Origin: Anaerolineaceae bacterium
GTDB taxonomy: Bacteria; Chloroflexota; Anaerolineae; Anaerolineales; UBA11657
Direction: 5' to 3'
Length of the DNA: 37,250 nucleotides
NCBI GenBank assembly: GCA_003569365.1
Contig: BGOS01000014.1
Coordinates: forward strand, 1-37,250
Shown here piece after piece: positions 8,873 through 17,860 of this stretch (its first letter is position 1; every line of letters begins with the position of its first letter). The notes beneath the pieces are model-generated. The model searched no databases. It saw only the letters and a program-made list of their open reading frames with translations, and had not been told where the DNA came from. Both the position numbers and the translations under genes were made by a program.

Positions 8873-9510
8873 GATTTAGAAATCTCCAGTATTAAAATAA
8901 AAAACAATTCACAGCCAGCTAAAACTTGGGGGTGGTTTTAATTTACGTGCATAAACACCAATTCAAAGTGTTCACTGCGAAAGCAGCGTTCACGGTGGGT
9001 TGCGGGATGGTATGAGCGCTCGCATTCATCAGGGAGCACTTGCTCTGGAAGTTGAGACGGAGCTGTGGGCCTGGGCCCAGCCCATGGCGGGGTTAACAAT
9101 CCACAGAGTGTTGAGCATCTCTCTAACTTGTGGTCTGTGCTGCGGGCTTGGCCGGGTTCCGGCTTGCACCCGTTTGCAGGAGCGGACGGGCGATGGGGCG
9201 GTGCCAAAGCACACCTGGCGCGAATGGCAATTGCAAATCTGCCAAGCTGCGGCGGCAGCCCGGTTGGGTGCCGCAAGCTGGGCGCATCTGCCCCAGCGGC
9301 TTTTGGCATTTACCCGGGTGCACAGCGCGCACCATAAACTGTATGCAGGTGATCCGAATTAATTACGGCCTCCACAGCATGCTAAAAGATCAGGATTGCA
9401 ATTACTTATCGACGCCTACTGTACTAGAAGTGCTGGCTGTTGTCAAACTGTGCCGGCTTTACTTGGGCGCAGGCGTTTGCTTCAGGCGCCGCGCCCCTTG
9501 GTTCGCGACT
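8873..9510. other. 638-bp gap inside the (-) cluster, probable permease leader
   Basis: No believable gene is present; short frames on both strands lack homology or start signals. The 100 bases next to the permease are A/T-rich, unlike the rest. They contain a 6-bp inverted repeat (TAAAAC at 8920-8925, GTTTTA at 8935-8940) and, read on the (-) strand, a possible TTGAAT at 8966-8961 with a poor -10 17 bases on (8943-8938). The 9020-9330 part is G/C-rich with local palindromes such as CTGGGCCCAG. I found no purine riboswitch core. A structured leader RNA remains possible. Confidence 0.4.
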
Positions 9511-10395
9511 TCAGCAATTTGTGGCTTCAAGTTGTTGTGAAATCCTAATGTCTTTCCAATAGCAGCTTGCAATGAAGCCTGCGAGTGCATCTGCACCGGA
9601 TGTGTGCCCAATTTTTAGCACTGCGCCCAGTGCAGCCGGAAGATTGTCCGGGCAGGCCAGTGCCGCAAACAGTGTATGCCATGCGGACATGGCTTCTCCG
9701 CGGGCTGTGGCGTGCAGAAAGGCTGCAGAGAGTGAGGTGGTTCGGGGCGCAGCGGCATGAGCCAGCGCAACGCAGAATTCCTCCGCGGCGGCGCCGTACA
9801 AGCCGGCCCAGGCGGCTAACATCACACCGATGATGAAGTCATCGCCACTCGGCGTCAAGCCCTGGCCGAGGCCGGCCAGTTGGAGCGCGCCATCAATCGC
9901 TAGATCGAGTGTGCGTGTCCGCACTCCGTTCACCAAGGCGGCAGCACCAAGTGCGGACTGTTTTAGTACTGGATTTGACCCGGGCGCGCTGTAAAGTTCC
10001 ATCAGGCTTTCGGGCGGACAGGAGGCAAGTGCCTGCTGAGAAAGTGAGTTGAACAGATCCGGATTGGTTGTAAGTGCGCGGCGCACGGTGGCCCAGTCCG
10101 GCACCGGATTCCATAACTGTGCTGATGCGGTGAGGATGTGCCATTGCCCCAGATATAGCTCGGAGCCCAAAACGTGGACGGCGTCAGCAGCTTTCAGCCC
10201 GTGAAAATCGGCGGCTTCGATTTGCAGGGCGAACGGTGCCCGCGGGAGTAATTGTGTTGCCAGTGCCATGATGGCGCCGTTTTGGTTAACCAGATTGCAG
10301 GCATGTTCAAACACATTTAGCAGGCGCGCGTGTGTGGTGCCTGCCAGCCACTGTTGGGCAGCAGGCGTGATGGTGATCGCATTAATGCAAATCAT
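9511..10395 (-). CDS. allH: DUF2877 protein (AllH/YlbF-like, oxamate transcarbamylase component)
   Basis: This 294-aa soluble protein carries the two DUF2877 signatures, GLGQGLTPSGDDFIIG near the middle and GHTSGADALAGF near the C-terminus. In E. coli the DUF2877 protein YlbF (AllH) works with FdrA (AllF) and YlbE (AllG) in the carbamoyl transfer that splits oxalurate to oxamate and carbamoyl phosphate during allantoin breakdown. Both partner families are encoded upstream in the same direction. Its ATG at 10395 overlaps the stop of the NmrA-like gene by four bases (ATGA), which implies translational coupling. The family call is firm. Whether the substrate here is oxalurate or another carbamoylated acid is open. 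Confidence 0.85.
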   Translation of the reverse strand: MICINAITITPAAQQWLAGTTHARLLNVFEHACNLVNQNGAIMALATQLLPRAPFALQIEAADFHGLKAADAVHVLGSELYLGQWHILTASAQLWNPVPDWATVRRALTTNPDLFNSLSQQALASCPPESLMELYSAPGSNPVLKQSALGAAALVNGVRTRTLDLAIDGALQLAGLGQGLTPSGDDFIIGVMLAAWAGLYGAAAEEFCVALAHAAAPRTTSLSAAFLHATARGEAMSAWHTLFAALACPDNLPAALGAVLKIGHTSGADALAGFIASCYWKDIRISQQLEATNC

Positions 10396-11288
10396 GGCGC
10401 CGAGTGTGGTTTGGCAGCCCGGCGCGCTGCAACCGTATTGCGCTGCACAAACGCCGCCAAGGTTGTGGGTTCGCGTGCCAACAACCAGCGCAGCACATTG
10501 GGGCTGCCGCTGAGACCGTGCAGTGCATAGTACCGGAACATTGCCAGCAGCGAGGCCAGGGCGTAGTCATTCAAGCCGCGTGTGCTGGCCGCTGCCGCCC
10601 AATCGTTTAGTGATACCACTTCTATGCGCACCGGCTGCTTCAGTTGCCGGCTGAGCAACTCGGCCAGCTGCGTCTGCGTCAGGCCGGGTGTGCCGCACAG
10701 CTCGTATGTAGCGCCGAAGTGGCCGGGCTCTGTTAGCACTTTGGCAGCTACTGCTGCCAAATCAGCAAGATCAATCAAGCTCAGCCGCGTTTCTGGCGGA
10801 TACGGCACACTGTGCACGCCGCGCCCTGTAATTGCGTGCCAGTCCGTCAGAAGATTTTGCATGTAGGCACAGGGCTGCAAAATTGTGAACGCCAGCTGCG
10901 CCGCGCACAGCATTTCTTCCACGCGCAGTTTGTTCCAGTGGTGCGGCATCATTTCCACCTGCGGGTGCAGCACGGAATGATAAACAAAATGGGGGACGCG
11001 CGCGGCGCGGGCGGCTGCGATAACATGGCGGCCAATCGCAACTTCCTGCGGATGCATGTTCGGGCAGATGTGATACAGCGCCTGTACTCCGCTGCAAGCG
11101 GCAGCCAGCGAATCCACATCCAGCAGATCGCCGATCATAATTTGTGCCTGGGTGGCAATTTGTTGCGCTGCAGCGCTGCTTTGCCGGGCGGGTTGGACTA
11201 ATGCGCGCAGCTTGTGGCTGCCGCGCGCAGCGAGCGCGGCAATTACGGCCTGGCCCGTCTTGCCGGTGGCGCCAGTGATGAGAATCAT
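10392..11288 (-). CDS. NmrA-family NAD(P)-binding protein (atypical SDR)
   Basis: This 298-aa Rossmann-fold protein opens with MILITGATGKTGQAVIAAL, the GxxGxxG dinucleotide-binding motif of NmrA/QOR2-like short-chain dehydrogenases. HFVYHSVLHPQ and the following HHWNKLRVEEML take the place of the usual YxxxK active-site region, so a classical Tyr/Lys catalytic pair is not clear. It could be an NAD(P)H-dependent reductase or a redox-sensing regulator. The gene sits between the molybdenum subunit (88-base gap) and DUF2877 (4-base overlap), so it is co-expressed with the catabolic genes. No strong ribosome binding site is visible at the ATG. Confidence 0.8.
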   Translation of the reverse strand: MILITGATGKTGQAVIAALAARGSHKLRALVQPARQSSAAAQQIATQAQIMIGDLLDVDSLAAACSGVQALYHICPNMHPQEVAIGRHVIAAARAARVPHFVYHSVLHPQVEMMPHHWNKLRVEEMLCAAQLAFTILQPCAYMQNLLTDWHAITGRGVHSVPYPPETRLSLIDLADLAAVAAKVLTEPGHFGATYELCGTPGLTQTQLAELLSRQLKQPVRIEVVSLNDWAAAASTRGLNDYALASLLAMFRYYALHGLSGSPNVLRWLLAREPTTLAAFVQRNTVAARRAAKPHSAP

Positions 11289-11376
11289 TGGTGGGCGATG
11301 CTTGAGAGCCGAAGGCGAACTTGTGGCGGCCAGCAGCGGGTGCAGCTTGTCTGCCGCGGGCAGCCAGCGACTGGCA

Positions 11377-13719
11377 CTAGCGGTTCTTGGCGGCTTCCAC
11401 TAATTCCCACAAGCGGTTGGGGCTAAGCGGAATCTCCAGCACTTCGAGGCCGGTGCCAGCCAGTGCATTTTCCACTGCCTGCGCAAACAGCGCACCAACC
11501 GGAATTGCGCCCGCTTCACCGGCGCCTTTTACGCCAAGCGGGTTTAGCGGCGACGGCGTCACCTGATGCGCGACCGTGACCGCCGGCACATCCAGCGCAG
11601 TTGGCAGCAGGTAGTCAATGAAGGAGCCGTTCACCAGCTGCCCGTTTTCGTCGTAGATCAACTGCTCATAGAAAGCATTGCCAATGCCCTGCGCCACGCC
11701 GCCCACCACCTGCGCTTCCAGAATTAGCGGATTGATCACCTCGCCGCAATCATGCACCACCACATATTTCTGCACTTCCACCAGCATTGTTTCCGGGTCC
11801 ACCTCTAAAATCATGGCATGCGCGCCGCTGGCAGTGGCGCCGCGCTCCGGGCCGAAGTAGTTGGTGGATTCCAAGCCCGGTTCTGTGCCTGGCTTTACGG
11901 CACCACGCAGCGGGTTCGCGCGCTGTGCCAGCGTGCCAAGCTTGATGCTGTTGGCCGGCACGCCGCGCACGTGCACTGCACCATCCGCAATTTCCAAATC
12001 ATCCTCAGCGCACTCAAAAATTTCACCGGCCAGTTTCAGAATCTTGCGCCTGACATCTTTCGCAGCTTCGTTGACGGCATTGCCGGCCACCACTGCGCCG
12101 CGGCTGGCAAATGTGCCAGCCCCCCAGTAGAACTGGTCGGTGTCGCCGGTTACCACCTCCACATCGCGCACATCCACACCCACTTGATCGGCTGCCAATT
12201 GTGCCAGGCTGGTGAAGTGCCCCTGCCCCTGAGTGCCAATGCCGGTCGCCACGCTTACCTTGCCGCTGGCTTGCACTTGTACGCGCGCACCCTCGTACGG
12301 GCCGATACCGGTGCCTTCCACATAGCACACCACACCAATGCCAAGCTGCCGGCCCGCAGCCCGCGCTGCCGGCTGCACTTCAGTAACAAAATTCTGGTAC
12401 CCGATCAGCTCCAATGCCTTTTCAAGAATCGGTGCGTAGTTGCCGCTGTCGTACACCAGCGGCGCAAAGTCCTGGTAAATGATTTCATTGTTGTACGGAA
12501 ATGCGTCCGGCGCGATGAAGTTGCGGCGGCGGATTTCATTGCCATCCATGCCAAGGGCCGCGGCGGCAAGATCCAGCAGGCGTTCCATTACAAACACGCC
12601 ATGCTGGCGGCCGGCGCCGCGGTACGGCGTAACGATGGTTTTGGTGGTGAAGACGGCGGTGAACTCGCTGTAATAGTGGGGCACGTGGTAGACGCCCAGC
12701 AGCGTGCACTGGCTGTTGAGAGGCACCGTCAGACCGTACGGGTCGTAGGCGCCGGTGTCATGCAAAAAGACATCGTGCACACCAATGATGCGGCCATCTT
12801 TGCTGACTGCGATTTCGGCGTCGTGCACCTGGTTGCGCTCGTTGGTGGTGGCATAGAAATGCTCAGCGCGGTCTTCAATCCATTTCACGGGGCGGTTGAG
12901 CTGCAGCGCAGCCCACGGCACCAGCACTTCTTCCGGATAGAACATCATGATCTTGGGGCCGAAGCCGCCGCCAATGAACGGCGCAATCACGCGCACTTGT
13001 TTCTCGCTCAGGCCCAGCATGGCGGCCAGTCCGTTGCGAATTACCACCGGTGCCTGCGTGGTGTCCCACACGCTCAGCTTGGCTGCGCGCGCATCCCAGT
13101 GCGCAACCACGCCGCGCGTCTCGATCGGTGCCGACGCACCGTGATCGTAGAGAAAGCGGCGCTTCAGCACCAGGTGCGCATGCTGCTTGGCCGCGGCATA
13201 CTCGCCCTTGCGCTGGATGACATGCGCCGCCACGTTTGAGCCAACGTCTGCATGCACCAGTGCCGCGTCTGGTGCGAGCGCCTGCTCCAAATCCACCACG
13301 GCTGGCAGCGGTTCAAAATCCACTTCGATATCAGCCATTGCATCTTCGGCAATATAGCGGCTCTCTGCAATGACAAGCACAATCGCCTCGCCCGCGTGGC
13401 GCACTTTGTCTTTTGCCAGCGGCACCTGTGTGCGGGCATTGAAGACGATGCCCGGAACCGGCGGCGGCGGCACCAGCAGCGGGCCGGGCTGCCAGTAATC
13501 TCCAAGGTCGGCAGCGGTGTAGGCCGCAATCACACCAGGCCGCGCCAGCGCCCGCGTAACATCCACATGTTTGATGCGCGCGTGCGCGTACGGGCTGCGG
13601 TAGAACGCCGCATGCAGCAGGCCGGGCAGCTCCACATCATCCACAAACAGCGCCTGCCCAGCAAGCAGGCGCGGGTCTTCATTGCGGGTAACGGGCGCGC
13701 CAAAGTAGCGGGTGGCCAT
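11377..13719 (-). CDS. Xanthine dehydrogenase-family molybdopterin-binding subunit
   Basis: This 780-aa large subunit of a molybdenum hydroxylase would hydroxylate a heterocycle or aldehyde carbon using water. It opens with GAPVTRNEDPRLLAGQA, typical of the CoxL/aldehyde oxidase group. Further landmarks are the GGGFGPK cofactor loop (250-256), TPYRGAGRQ (365-372) in the active site, a GTQGQGHFTS Mo-cofactor segment and GVKGAGEAG with the catalytic Glu at about 735. It lacks the AYxCSFR loop of true CO dehydrogenases, so CO is an unlikely substrate. Its FAD and 2Fe-2S partners are encoded separately about 5.4 kb upstream at the front of the same gene run, with the amidase, FdrA, DUF1116 and cyclase genes between them. 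The substrate cannot be read from sequence; an N-heterocycle is the inference from the neighbours. Confidence 0.9.
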   Translation of the reverse strand: MATRYFGAPVTRNEDPRLLAGQALFVDDVELPGLLHAAFYRSPYAHARIKHVDVTRALARPGVIAAYTAADLGDYWQPGPLLVPPPPVPGIVFNARTQVPLAKDKVRHAGEAIVLVIAESRYIAEDAMADIEVDFEPLPAVVDLEQALAPDAALVHADVGSNVAAHVIQRKGEYAAAKQHAHLVLKRRFLYDHGASAPIETRGVVAHWDARAAKLSVWDTTQAPVVIRNGLAAMLGLSEKQVRVIAPFIGGGFGPKIMMFYPEEVLVPWAALQLNRPVKWIEDRAEHFYATTNERNQVHDAEIAVSKDGRIIGVHDVFLHDTGAYDPYGLTVPLNSQCTLLGVYHVPHYYSEFTAVFTTKTIVTPYRGAGRQHGVFVMERLLDLAAAALGMDGNEIRRRNFIAPDAFPYNNEIIYQDFAPLVYDSGNYAPILEKALELIGYQNFVTEVQPAARAAGRQLGIGVVCYVEGTGIGPYEGARVQVQASGKVSVATGIGTQGQGHFTSLAQLAADQVGVDVRDVEVVTGDTDQFYWGAGTFASRGAVVAGNAVNEAAKDVRRKILKLAGEIFECAEDDLEIADGAVHVRGVPANSIKLGTLAQRANPLRGAVKPGTEPGLESTNYFGPERGATASGAHAMILEVDPETMLVEVQKYVVVHDCGEVINPLILEAQVVGGVAQGIGNAFYEQLIYDENGQLVNGSFIDYLLPTALDVPAVTVAHQVTPSPLNPLGVKGAGEAGAIPVGALFAQAVENALAGTGLEVLEIPLSPNRLWELVEAAKNR

Positions 13720-13792
13720 AAAGCAGACTTTACCGGCAGCAGTTACAGGTTCAGTAAGTTTTCAACGCGCTGCATAACTGCCAACGCGCTGC

Positions 13793-14638
13793 TTATTTGC
13801 CACGCTTGCGGGCAGCCGGCTTGCTTTTGGCAGCGCGGGCGGCAGGCTTGGCATCTTCATCCAGCCAGGCTACGGCGCGGCAGAAAGCAGCCTCGCCGCC
13901 TTTGAAGTTCCACGGGAACGCGCCCAGCGTGATGCGCTTGTTGTGCAGTTCCGGCCGGCTGATGTCGCCGCCCAAGTTCTCCACGTGCATGCAGTCATGC
14001 GGGAAGAGTGCGTTGTGGGTAAGCTGGTAAGCCGAGTCCGGGAACAGCGTACCCATGTTTTTCTTGCCAAATTTTGCCTCGCTCTTGGCGCGCACTTTTT
14101 GCCAGTGCTCCAGGCCGCCACGGCCCAGAAAGCGGCCGATGGGCAGATTCATGGGATGGTCGGTGGAAATCATATCGACACCCCAGATATGAATCTTCTT
14201 CTTCAGCAGCCAATCACAGATGCTGAAGTGCGGCCCGGGGTGGCGCTGAATGTAGCGCTCTTCGTCACCTTCCGGGCTAAGGAAAGAGTACTTGTGCCAG
14301 CCGGTGTGAATGAAAAGAATATCGCCCTCGCGGATGTCTGCGCGGGCTTCCAAGTCCTTGGGCGTGAAGAGCGCCAGATCGTCGCAGATGTCGCTTACAT
14401 CCACAATCACGCCCGGGCCCCACATCCACTCCACCGGGATTTGGTCGATGGTGCGGCCGTGCGTCACAAAATGGCGTGGTGCATCCAAGTGGGTGCCCAT
14501 ATGGTTGGAGGTCATGATGTATTGTGCATTGACGCCATGCTCGGCCTTGCGCTTAATGTACTTGACCTCAAACGGCGGATAGAACGGCCAAAAGGAACAA
14601 TCCTGGTTGAGCGGCTGGGAAAGGTCGTAGATTTTCAT
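13793..14638 (-). CDS. Cyclase-family metal-dependent hydrolase (isatin hydrolase/kynurenine formamidase type)
   Basis: This 281-aa enzyme has the PF04199 metal-binding signature HMGTHLDAPRH, giving His46, His50, Asp52 and His56. The family hydrolyses cyclic or N-formyl amides using manganese or zinc; isatin hydrolase and kynurenine formamidase are members. Ring opening of an oxidised heterocycle would suit the neighbouring hydroxylase and carbamoyltransferase genes. The ATG at 14638 is preceded by AGGAG 6 bases upstream. The C-terminus ends in a short strongly basic tail (KPAARAAKSKPAARKRGK) that is not part of the catalytic domain and is unusual for the family. It follows DUF1116 by 124 bases and precedes the Mo subunit by 73. 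Confidence 0.88.
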   Translation of the reverse strand: MKIYDLSQPLNQDCSFWPFYPPFEVKYIKRKAEHGVNAQYIMTSNHMGTHLDAPRHFVTHGRTIDQIPVEWMWGPGVIVDVSDICDDLALFTPKDLEARADIREGDILFIHTGWHKYSFLSPEGDEERYIQRHPGPHFSICDWLLKKKIHIWGVDMISTDHPMNLPIGRFLGRGGLEHWQKVRAKSEAKFGKKNMGTLFPDSAYQLTHNALFPHDCMHVENLGGDISRPELHNKRITLGAFPWNFKGGEAAFCRAVAWLDEDAKPAARAAKSKPAARKRGK

Positions 14639-14762
14639 GAAAGACTCCTGTGGGGAATGTCGGGTACCTTGGGATTATGGTGCAGTAACAATCGGCAGGC
14701 TACCCGCAAGTGTAGCCGAACCATGCTGCGTGCTTGCGGGTGGTTGGCCCATTAAAGCTTTG

Positions 14763-16013
14763 CTACAGACCGTACTTCTCTGCGTATGCCAAGAGCGCCT
14801 GCTCAAAGATTACCATCGGCGGCCGCACCAGCCCGGCGCCAACCTGCCCAACGCCGGCGTTCTTGTGCGCGATGCCAGTGTTGATGCGCGGCGCGATGCC
14901 CAGTTCCACCACCTTGCGAATGTCTATGCCCGTGGGCGTGCCGCGAAAATCCAGCGCGGGCATTGTAAAGTGCTTGTGTTCGGTGGTGGTGATTTCATAC
15001 ATCTCCAGCGTGGCATTGAGGGCATCGCGCGGTGTGCCGCCTACAAAAGTCACAATCGCCGGCGCTGCTGCCATTGCAAAGCCGCCAATGCCAGCCGTTT
15101 CCGTGATGGCACTGTCGCCAATATCGGGGTTGGCGTCTGCTTGTGAAAACCCGGAGAAGAACAAGCCCACCGGAATTTCCGCCGGCGCAGTGAACCACTG
15201 GCCGGGCAGGCCGCTGATGCGGATGCCAAAGTCTGTGCCGTTGCGGGCCATGGCGGTCACCAGCGTGCTGCCTTCAACGCCGTGCGCCGCATCTGTCATT
15301 GCTTTGCAGGCCGCCATCACCGGGTTCAGCACACTGAGTGCATTGTCCCCCAAAAACTTGAGCACTTCCGATTGGCCATCTGCAGCGCCATTGCCTTGCG
15401 CTATCAGCGGCGCCAGCGCCTTCAAGAACAGCAGCGAGCCGGCCTTGTTGCGGTTGTGGCCTTCGTCCCCCATGTGCAGTGCCTCGGCAATCAGGGCGCG
15501 CAAATCAATGCCGTCGCTGCGCGCGAGCGCTGCGCCCACAGTGGGGCCGAGCACAGTGTTCATCCAGCGCAGGCGCGTGAGCACCTCGGCACTGTAGGCG
15601 CCGTAGCGCAGCACCTTGCCGTAGCCCTCATTCAAGTTGGAATATGCGGTGTTAGTGCTGCCTGTGCCCGCTTTGTTTTCCACCACATACACCAGCATCG
15701 ATGCGGAAGTAACGCCCGCCATCGGCCCGACTGTGTTGTGTTCGTGGCACGGCTCAAACTGCACGCCGCCGCTTTCAGCAAGCGCGATGGCCGCGGCTTC
15801 AGTGTGCGCCAGCTGCTCAAACAGCATGGCGCCAATCATGGCGCCGCGCAGCGGGCCGGACATGCGCGCCCAGGCAATCGGCGGGCCGGCGTGCAGCAGC
15901 AGATTGCTGTGCATGCCCGGGATCACATCGCGCGCGGCAGCCACCCCGGTCAGCATCGGCCGCGCCTCGATCATGCGCGTGACAGCAGATTGATTGGCCT
16001 GTTCAATATCCAT
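14763..16013 (-). CDS. allG: DUF1116 protein (AllG/YlbE-like, oxamate transcarbamylase component)
   Basis: This 416-aa protein belongs to the DUF1116 family. Characteristic stretches are LLHAGPPIAWARMSGPLRGA near residue 50, EPCHEHNTVGPMAGVTSASM, a GDEGHNRNKAGS motif in the middle and AHKNAGVGQVGAG near the C-terminus. The E. coli member YlbE (AllG) is one of the three proteins required for oxamate transcarbamylase activity; FdrA is encoded immediately upstream here and DUF2877 further down. The start at 16013 is used because AGGAG ends 5 bases before it; an in-frame codon at 16028 has no such site. The gaps are 88 bases to FdrA and 124 to the cyclase gene. Confidence 0.87.
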   Translation of the reverse strand: MDIEQANQSAVTRMIEARPMLTGVAAARDVIPGMHSNLLLHAGPPIAWARMSGPLRGAMIGAMLFEQLAHTEAAAIALAESGGVQFEPCHEHNTVGPMAGVTSASMLVYVVENKAGTGSTNTAYSNLNEGYGKVLRYGAYSAEVLTRLRWMNTVLGPTVGAALARSDGIDLRALIAEALHMGDEGHNRNKAGSLLFLKALAPLIAQGNGAADGQSEVLKFLGDNALSVLNPVMAACKAMTDAAHGVEGSTLVTAMARNGTDFGIRISGLPGQWFTAPAEIPVGLFFSGFSQADANPDIGDSAITETAGIGGFAMAAAPAIVTFVGGTPRDALNATLEMYEITTTEHKHFTMPALDFRGTPTGIDIRKVVELGIAPRINTGIAHKNAGVGQVGAGLVRPPMVIFEQALLAYAEKYGL

Positions 16014-16101
16014 GCTTGCTCCTGTCATTCTGGCTTACAAGTGCGCTTGCACCCGGTGCGCCTTGAGATTGGCTGCCGCCAAAAGTTTTGCTGGCATGCT
16101 G

Positions 16102-17775
16102 CTAACGCTTGTTCATCTTCGCCAAAATATCCGCCAGCTTGTCGTTGCCGGCTGCCGGCGGGCGCCAGTCCAGCTGCAAACACTGGGCACCCTGCGCGAC
16201 CATGCTGGTGTAAAAAGTTTCAACGCCGGCGTTCAACGCTGCCATGGGCTGGGTCAGGGCGGTGAGCTCCACCGGTGCAAAAGCAGTGGCGGCTGCGGCG
16301 CCGAAGCGGCTGCACACATAAGCCAGCGCTGCACTGGGATTGGTAAACAGCCGGCACCCCGCTGTTTCAAGGCGTTCTTTCTGTGACTGCATGTCCTGCG
16401 GATCTTCATCGGTGCCGATCAGCATCACCACAAACTCCAGGCCGGTGCGCCGGCTTGCGGCAATCACGGGCGCCAGTTCCGCAGCCGGGTCCGCGTGCAC
16501 GCCTTCGCCCAGTACCACGTCCAGCAATATCATGCCCACCTGCGGGTCTGCGGCTTCCTGTCGGATGCGCCGCAGCCGCAGGTCATTGTCCAGCAACGGA
16601 TGCAGGCGTCCCACGGTAAATTCATCGCCGCCCAGATCCAGCAGCGTGTGCGCCTGGCTGTGCAATGCATCCGCCAGCTGCTGGCTTTTGTGCACCGGCG
16701 CATTGGAGAAGAGCGGGTGCAGCGTTGTTTGCAGCACAAGCATGGCTTCATAGGCAAGCGTGCCACCGGAGAACAGGCCGCGCAGCCACATGCCGGTTAG
16801 CGCACTACCAGGTTGCTGCGCCGGCTGACTGCTGCCGGCCAGCTGGCTAACGGCCAGCTCGGCTGCCTCATTAAGCGACGTGGCAAAGTGCAGGTTGCCC
16901 AGCTGCCGCGCTGGCGCGGGGTAGCCAATGAAGTCGACCACAACCGGTTTGCCACAGGCCTGCGCGGCAGAAAGCAGCTGCGCCGCAACTTCGGGCGCGG
17001 GTGGCTTGGAGATCAGCACAATCACCTGAGTGGCGGGATCACGCGCCAGCAGGTGCAGCGCTTGGTGGGCTGTAATTGCACCGACAGCAGTATGCAGGTC
17101 ACGGCCGCCGGTGCCCAACGCGTGCGAGACGCCTGCTCCCAGCTGGTGAACGCGGCTCGCCACCGTTTGCAGCCCGGTGCCGGAAGCACCCACAATGCCC
17201 ACCGCGCCGCGCCGCACGCGGTTGGCAAAGCCCAGCCCAATGCCATTGATGATGGCAGTGCCACAGTCCGGGCCCAGCAGCAGCAGTCCCTGCGCACGCG
17301 CCGTCTGCTTCAGCTCAATCTCATCTTCCAGCGCCACATTGTCGCTGTACAAAAATATATGCTTGCGCAGCTTGAGCGCTGCGCGGGCCACACCCGCTGC
17401 AAACCGGCCGGGCACCGAGATCAACACCCAGCCGGCTGCGGGCAGCTGGCGCGCAGCAGCTTCCAGGCTGCGCGGGCGAAACTCCGCGTCAACTGCTGCG
17501 CGCTTGCGGTTGAGCAGGCTGTCCACCTGTGCCAGCGCCTGCAGCGCCGCACTCTCACTCTCGGCTTTCACCACAATCAGGGTGTCATCCGCTGCCGCAC
17601 TGCGCGCACTTTCGGTGAGCAGGCCGCTTTGCTGCAGCAGCGCGCAATTGGCAGGCGTGGCCATCACCACGCCGGCATCATGCACGCCCGGCAGCAGCAG
17701 CAGCTCACGCTGCAATTGCATCAGCACCACTGAGTCAAAGTAGCTGCCCTTGCGAATTTCGCTTTGAATGTTCAT
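16102..17775 (-). CDS. fdrA: FdrA family protein (AllF-like, oxamate transcarbamylase component)
   Basis: This 557-aa protein is related to the alpha subunit of succinyl-CoA synthetase. It begins MNIQSEIRKGSYFDSVVLM, the usual FdrA N-terminus, so the ATG at 17775 is chosen over an upstream TTG at 17796. It carries GPDCGTAIINGIGLGFAN, GAVGIVGASGTGLQ and SHALGTGGRDL, all hallmarks of the family. In E. coli FdrA (AllF) acts with YlbE and YlbF in the phosphorolytic transfer of a carbamoyl group from oxalurate, making carbamoyl phosphate that a carbamate kinase turns into ATP. No carbamate kinase is encoded in this window. The start shows no clear ribosome binding site. The role is strong by family; the exact carbamoylated substrate is unknown. 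Confidence 0.9.
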   Translation of the reverse strand: MNIQSEIRKGSYFDSVVLMQLQRELLLLPGVHDAGVVMATPANCALLQQSGLLTESARSAAADDTLIVVKAESESAALQALAQVDSLLNRKRAAVDAEFRPRSLEAAARQLPAAGWVLISVPGRFAAGVARAALKLRKHIFLYSDNVALEDEIELKQTARAQGLLLLGPDCGTAIINGIGLGFANRVRRGAVGIVGASGTGLQTVASRVHQLGAGVSHALGTGGRDLHTAVGAITAHQALHLLARDPATQVIVLISKPPAPEVAAQLLSAAQACGKPVVVDFIGYPAPARQLGNLHFATSLNEAAELAVSQLAGSSQPAQQPGSALTGMWLRGLFSGGTLAYEAMLVLQTTLHPLFSNAPVHKSQQLADALHSQAHTLLDLGGDEFTVGRLHPLLDNDLRLRRIRQEAADPQVGMILLDVVLGEGVHADPAAELAPVIAASRRTGLEFVVMLIGTDEDPQDMQSQKERLETAGCRLFTNPSAALAYVCSRFGAAAATAFAPVELTALTQPMAALNAGVETFYTSMVAQGAQCLQLDWRPPAAGNDKLADILAKMNKR

Positions 17776-17860
17776 GCGGGCATGCGCCACAAGCAAGCAT
17801 GGCGCGCGCAGTGGCCGTAAGCCGGAAAGGCGGGCGCTGGTTTCAGGGCATGCGCCTGCA

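Noticed and set aside
8873-8990. Purine riboswitch before the permease
   Set aside because: The expected conserved junction and loop sequences of the purine aptamer are not visible; only a small 6-bp hairpin is present.
9000-9540. Several overlapping short frames in the gap before the permease
   Set aside because: No ribosome binding sites, no recognisable sequences, and frames on both strands compete; treated as non-coding.
11818-13239. 473-codon (+) frame opposite the molybdenum subunit gene
   Set aside because: The opposite strand encodes a complete, recognisable xanthine dehydrogenase-family subunit; the (+) frame has no recognisable domain or start signal.
11377-13719. Carbon monoxide dehydrogenase large subunit
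   Set aside because: The AYxCSFR active-site loop that defines form I CO dehydrogenase is replaced by TPYRGAGRQ, and the neighbours point to heterocycle metabolism.
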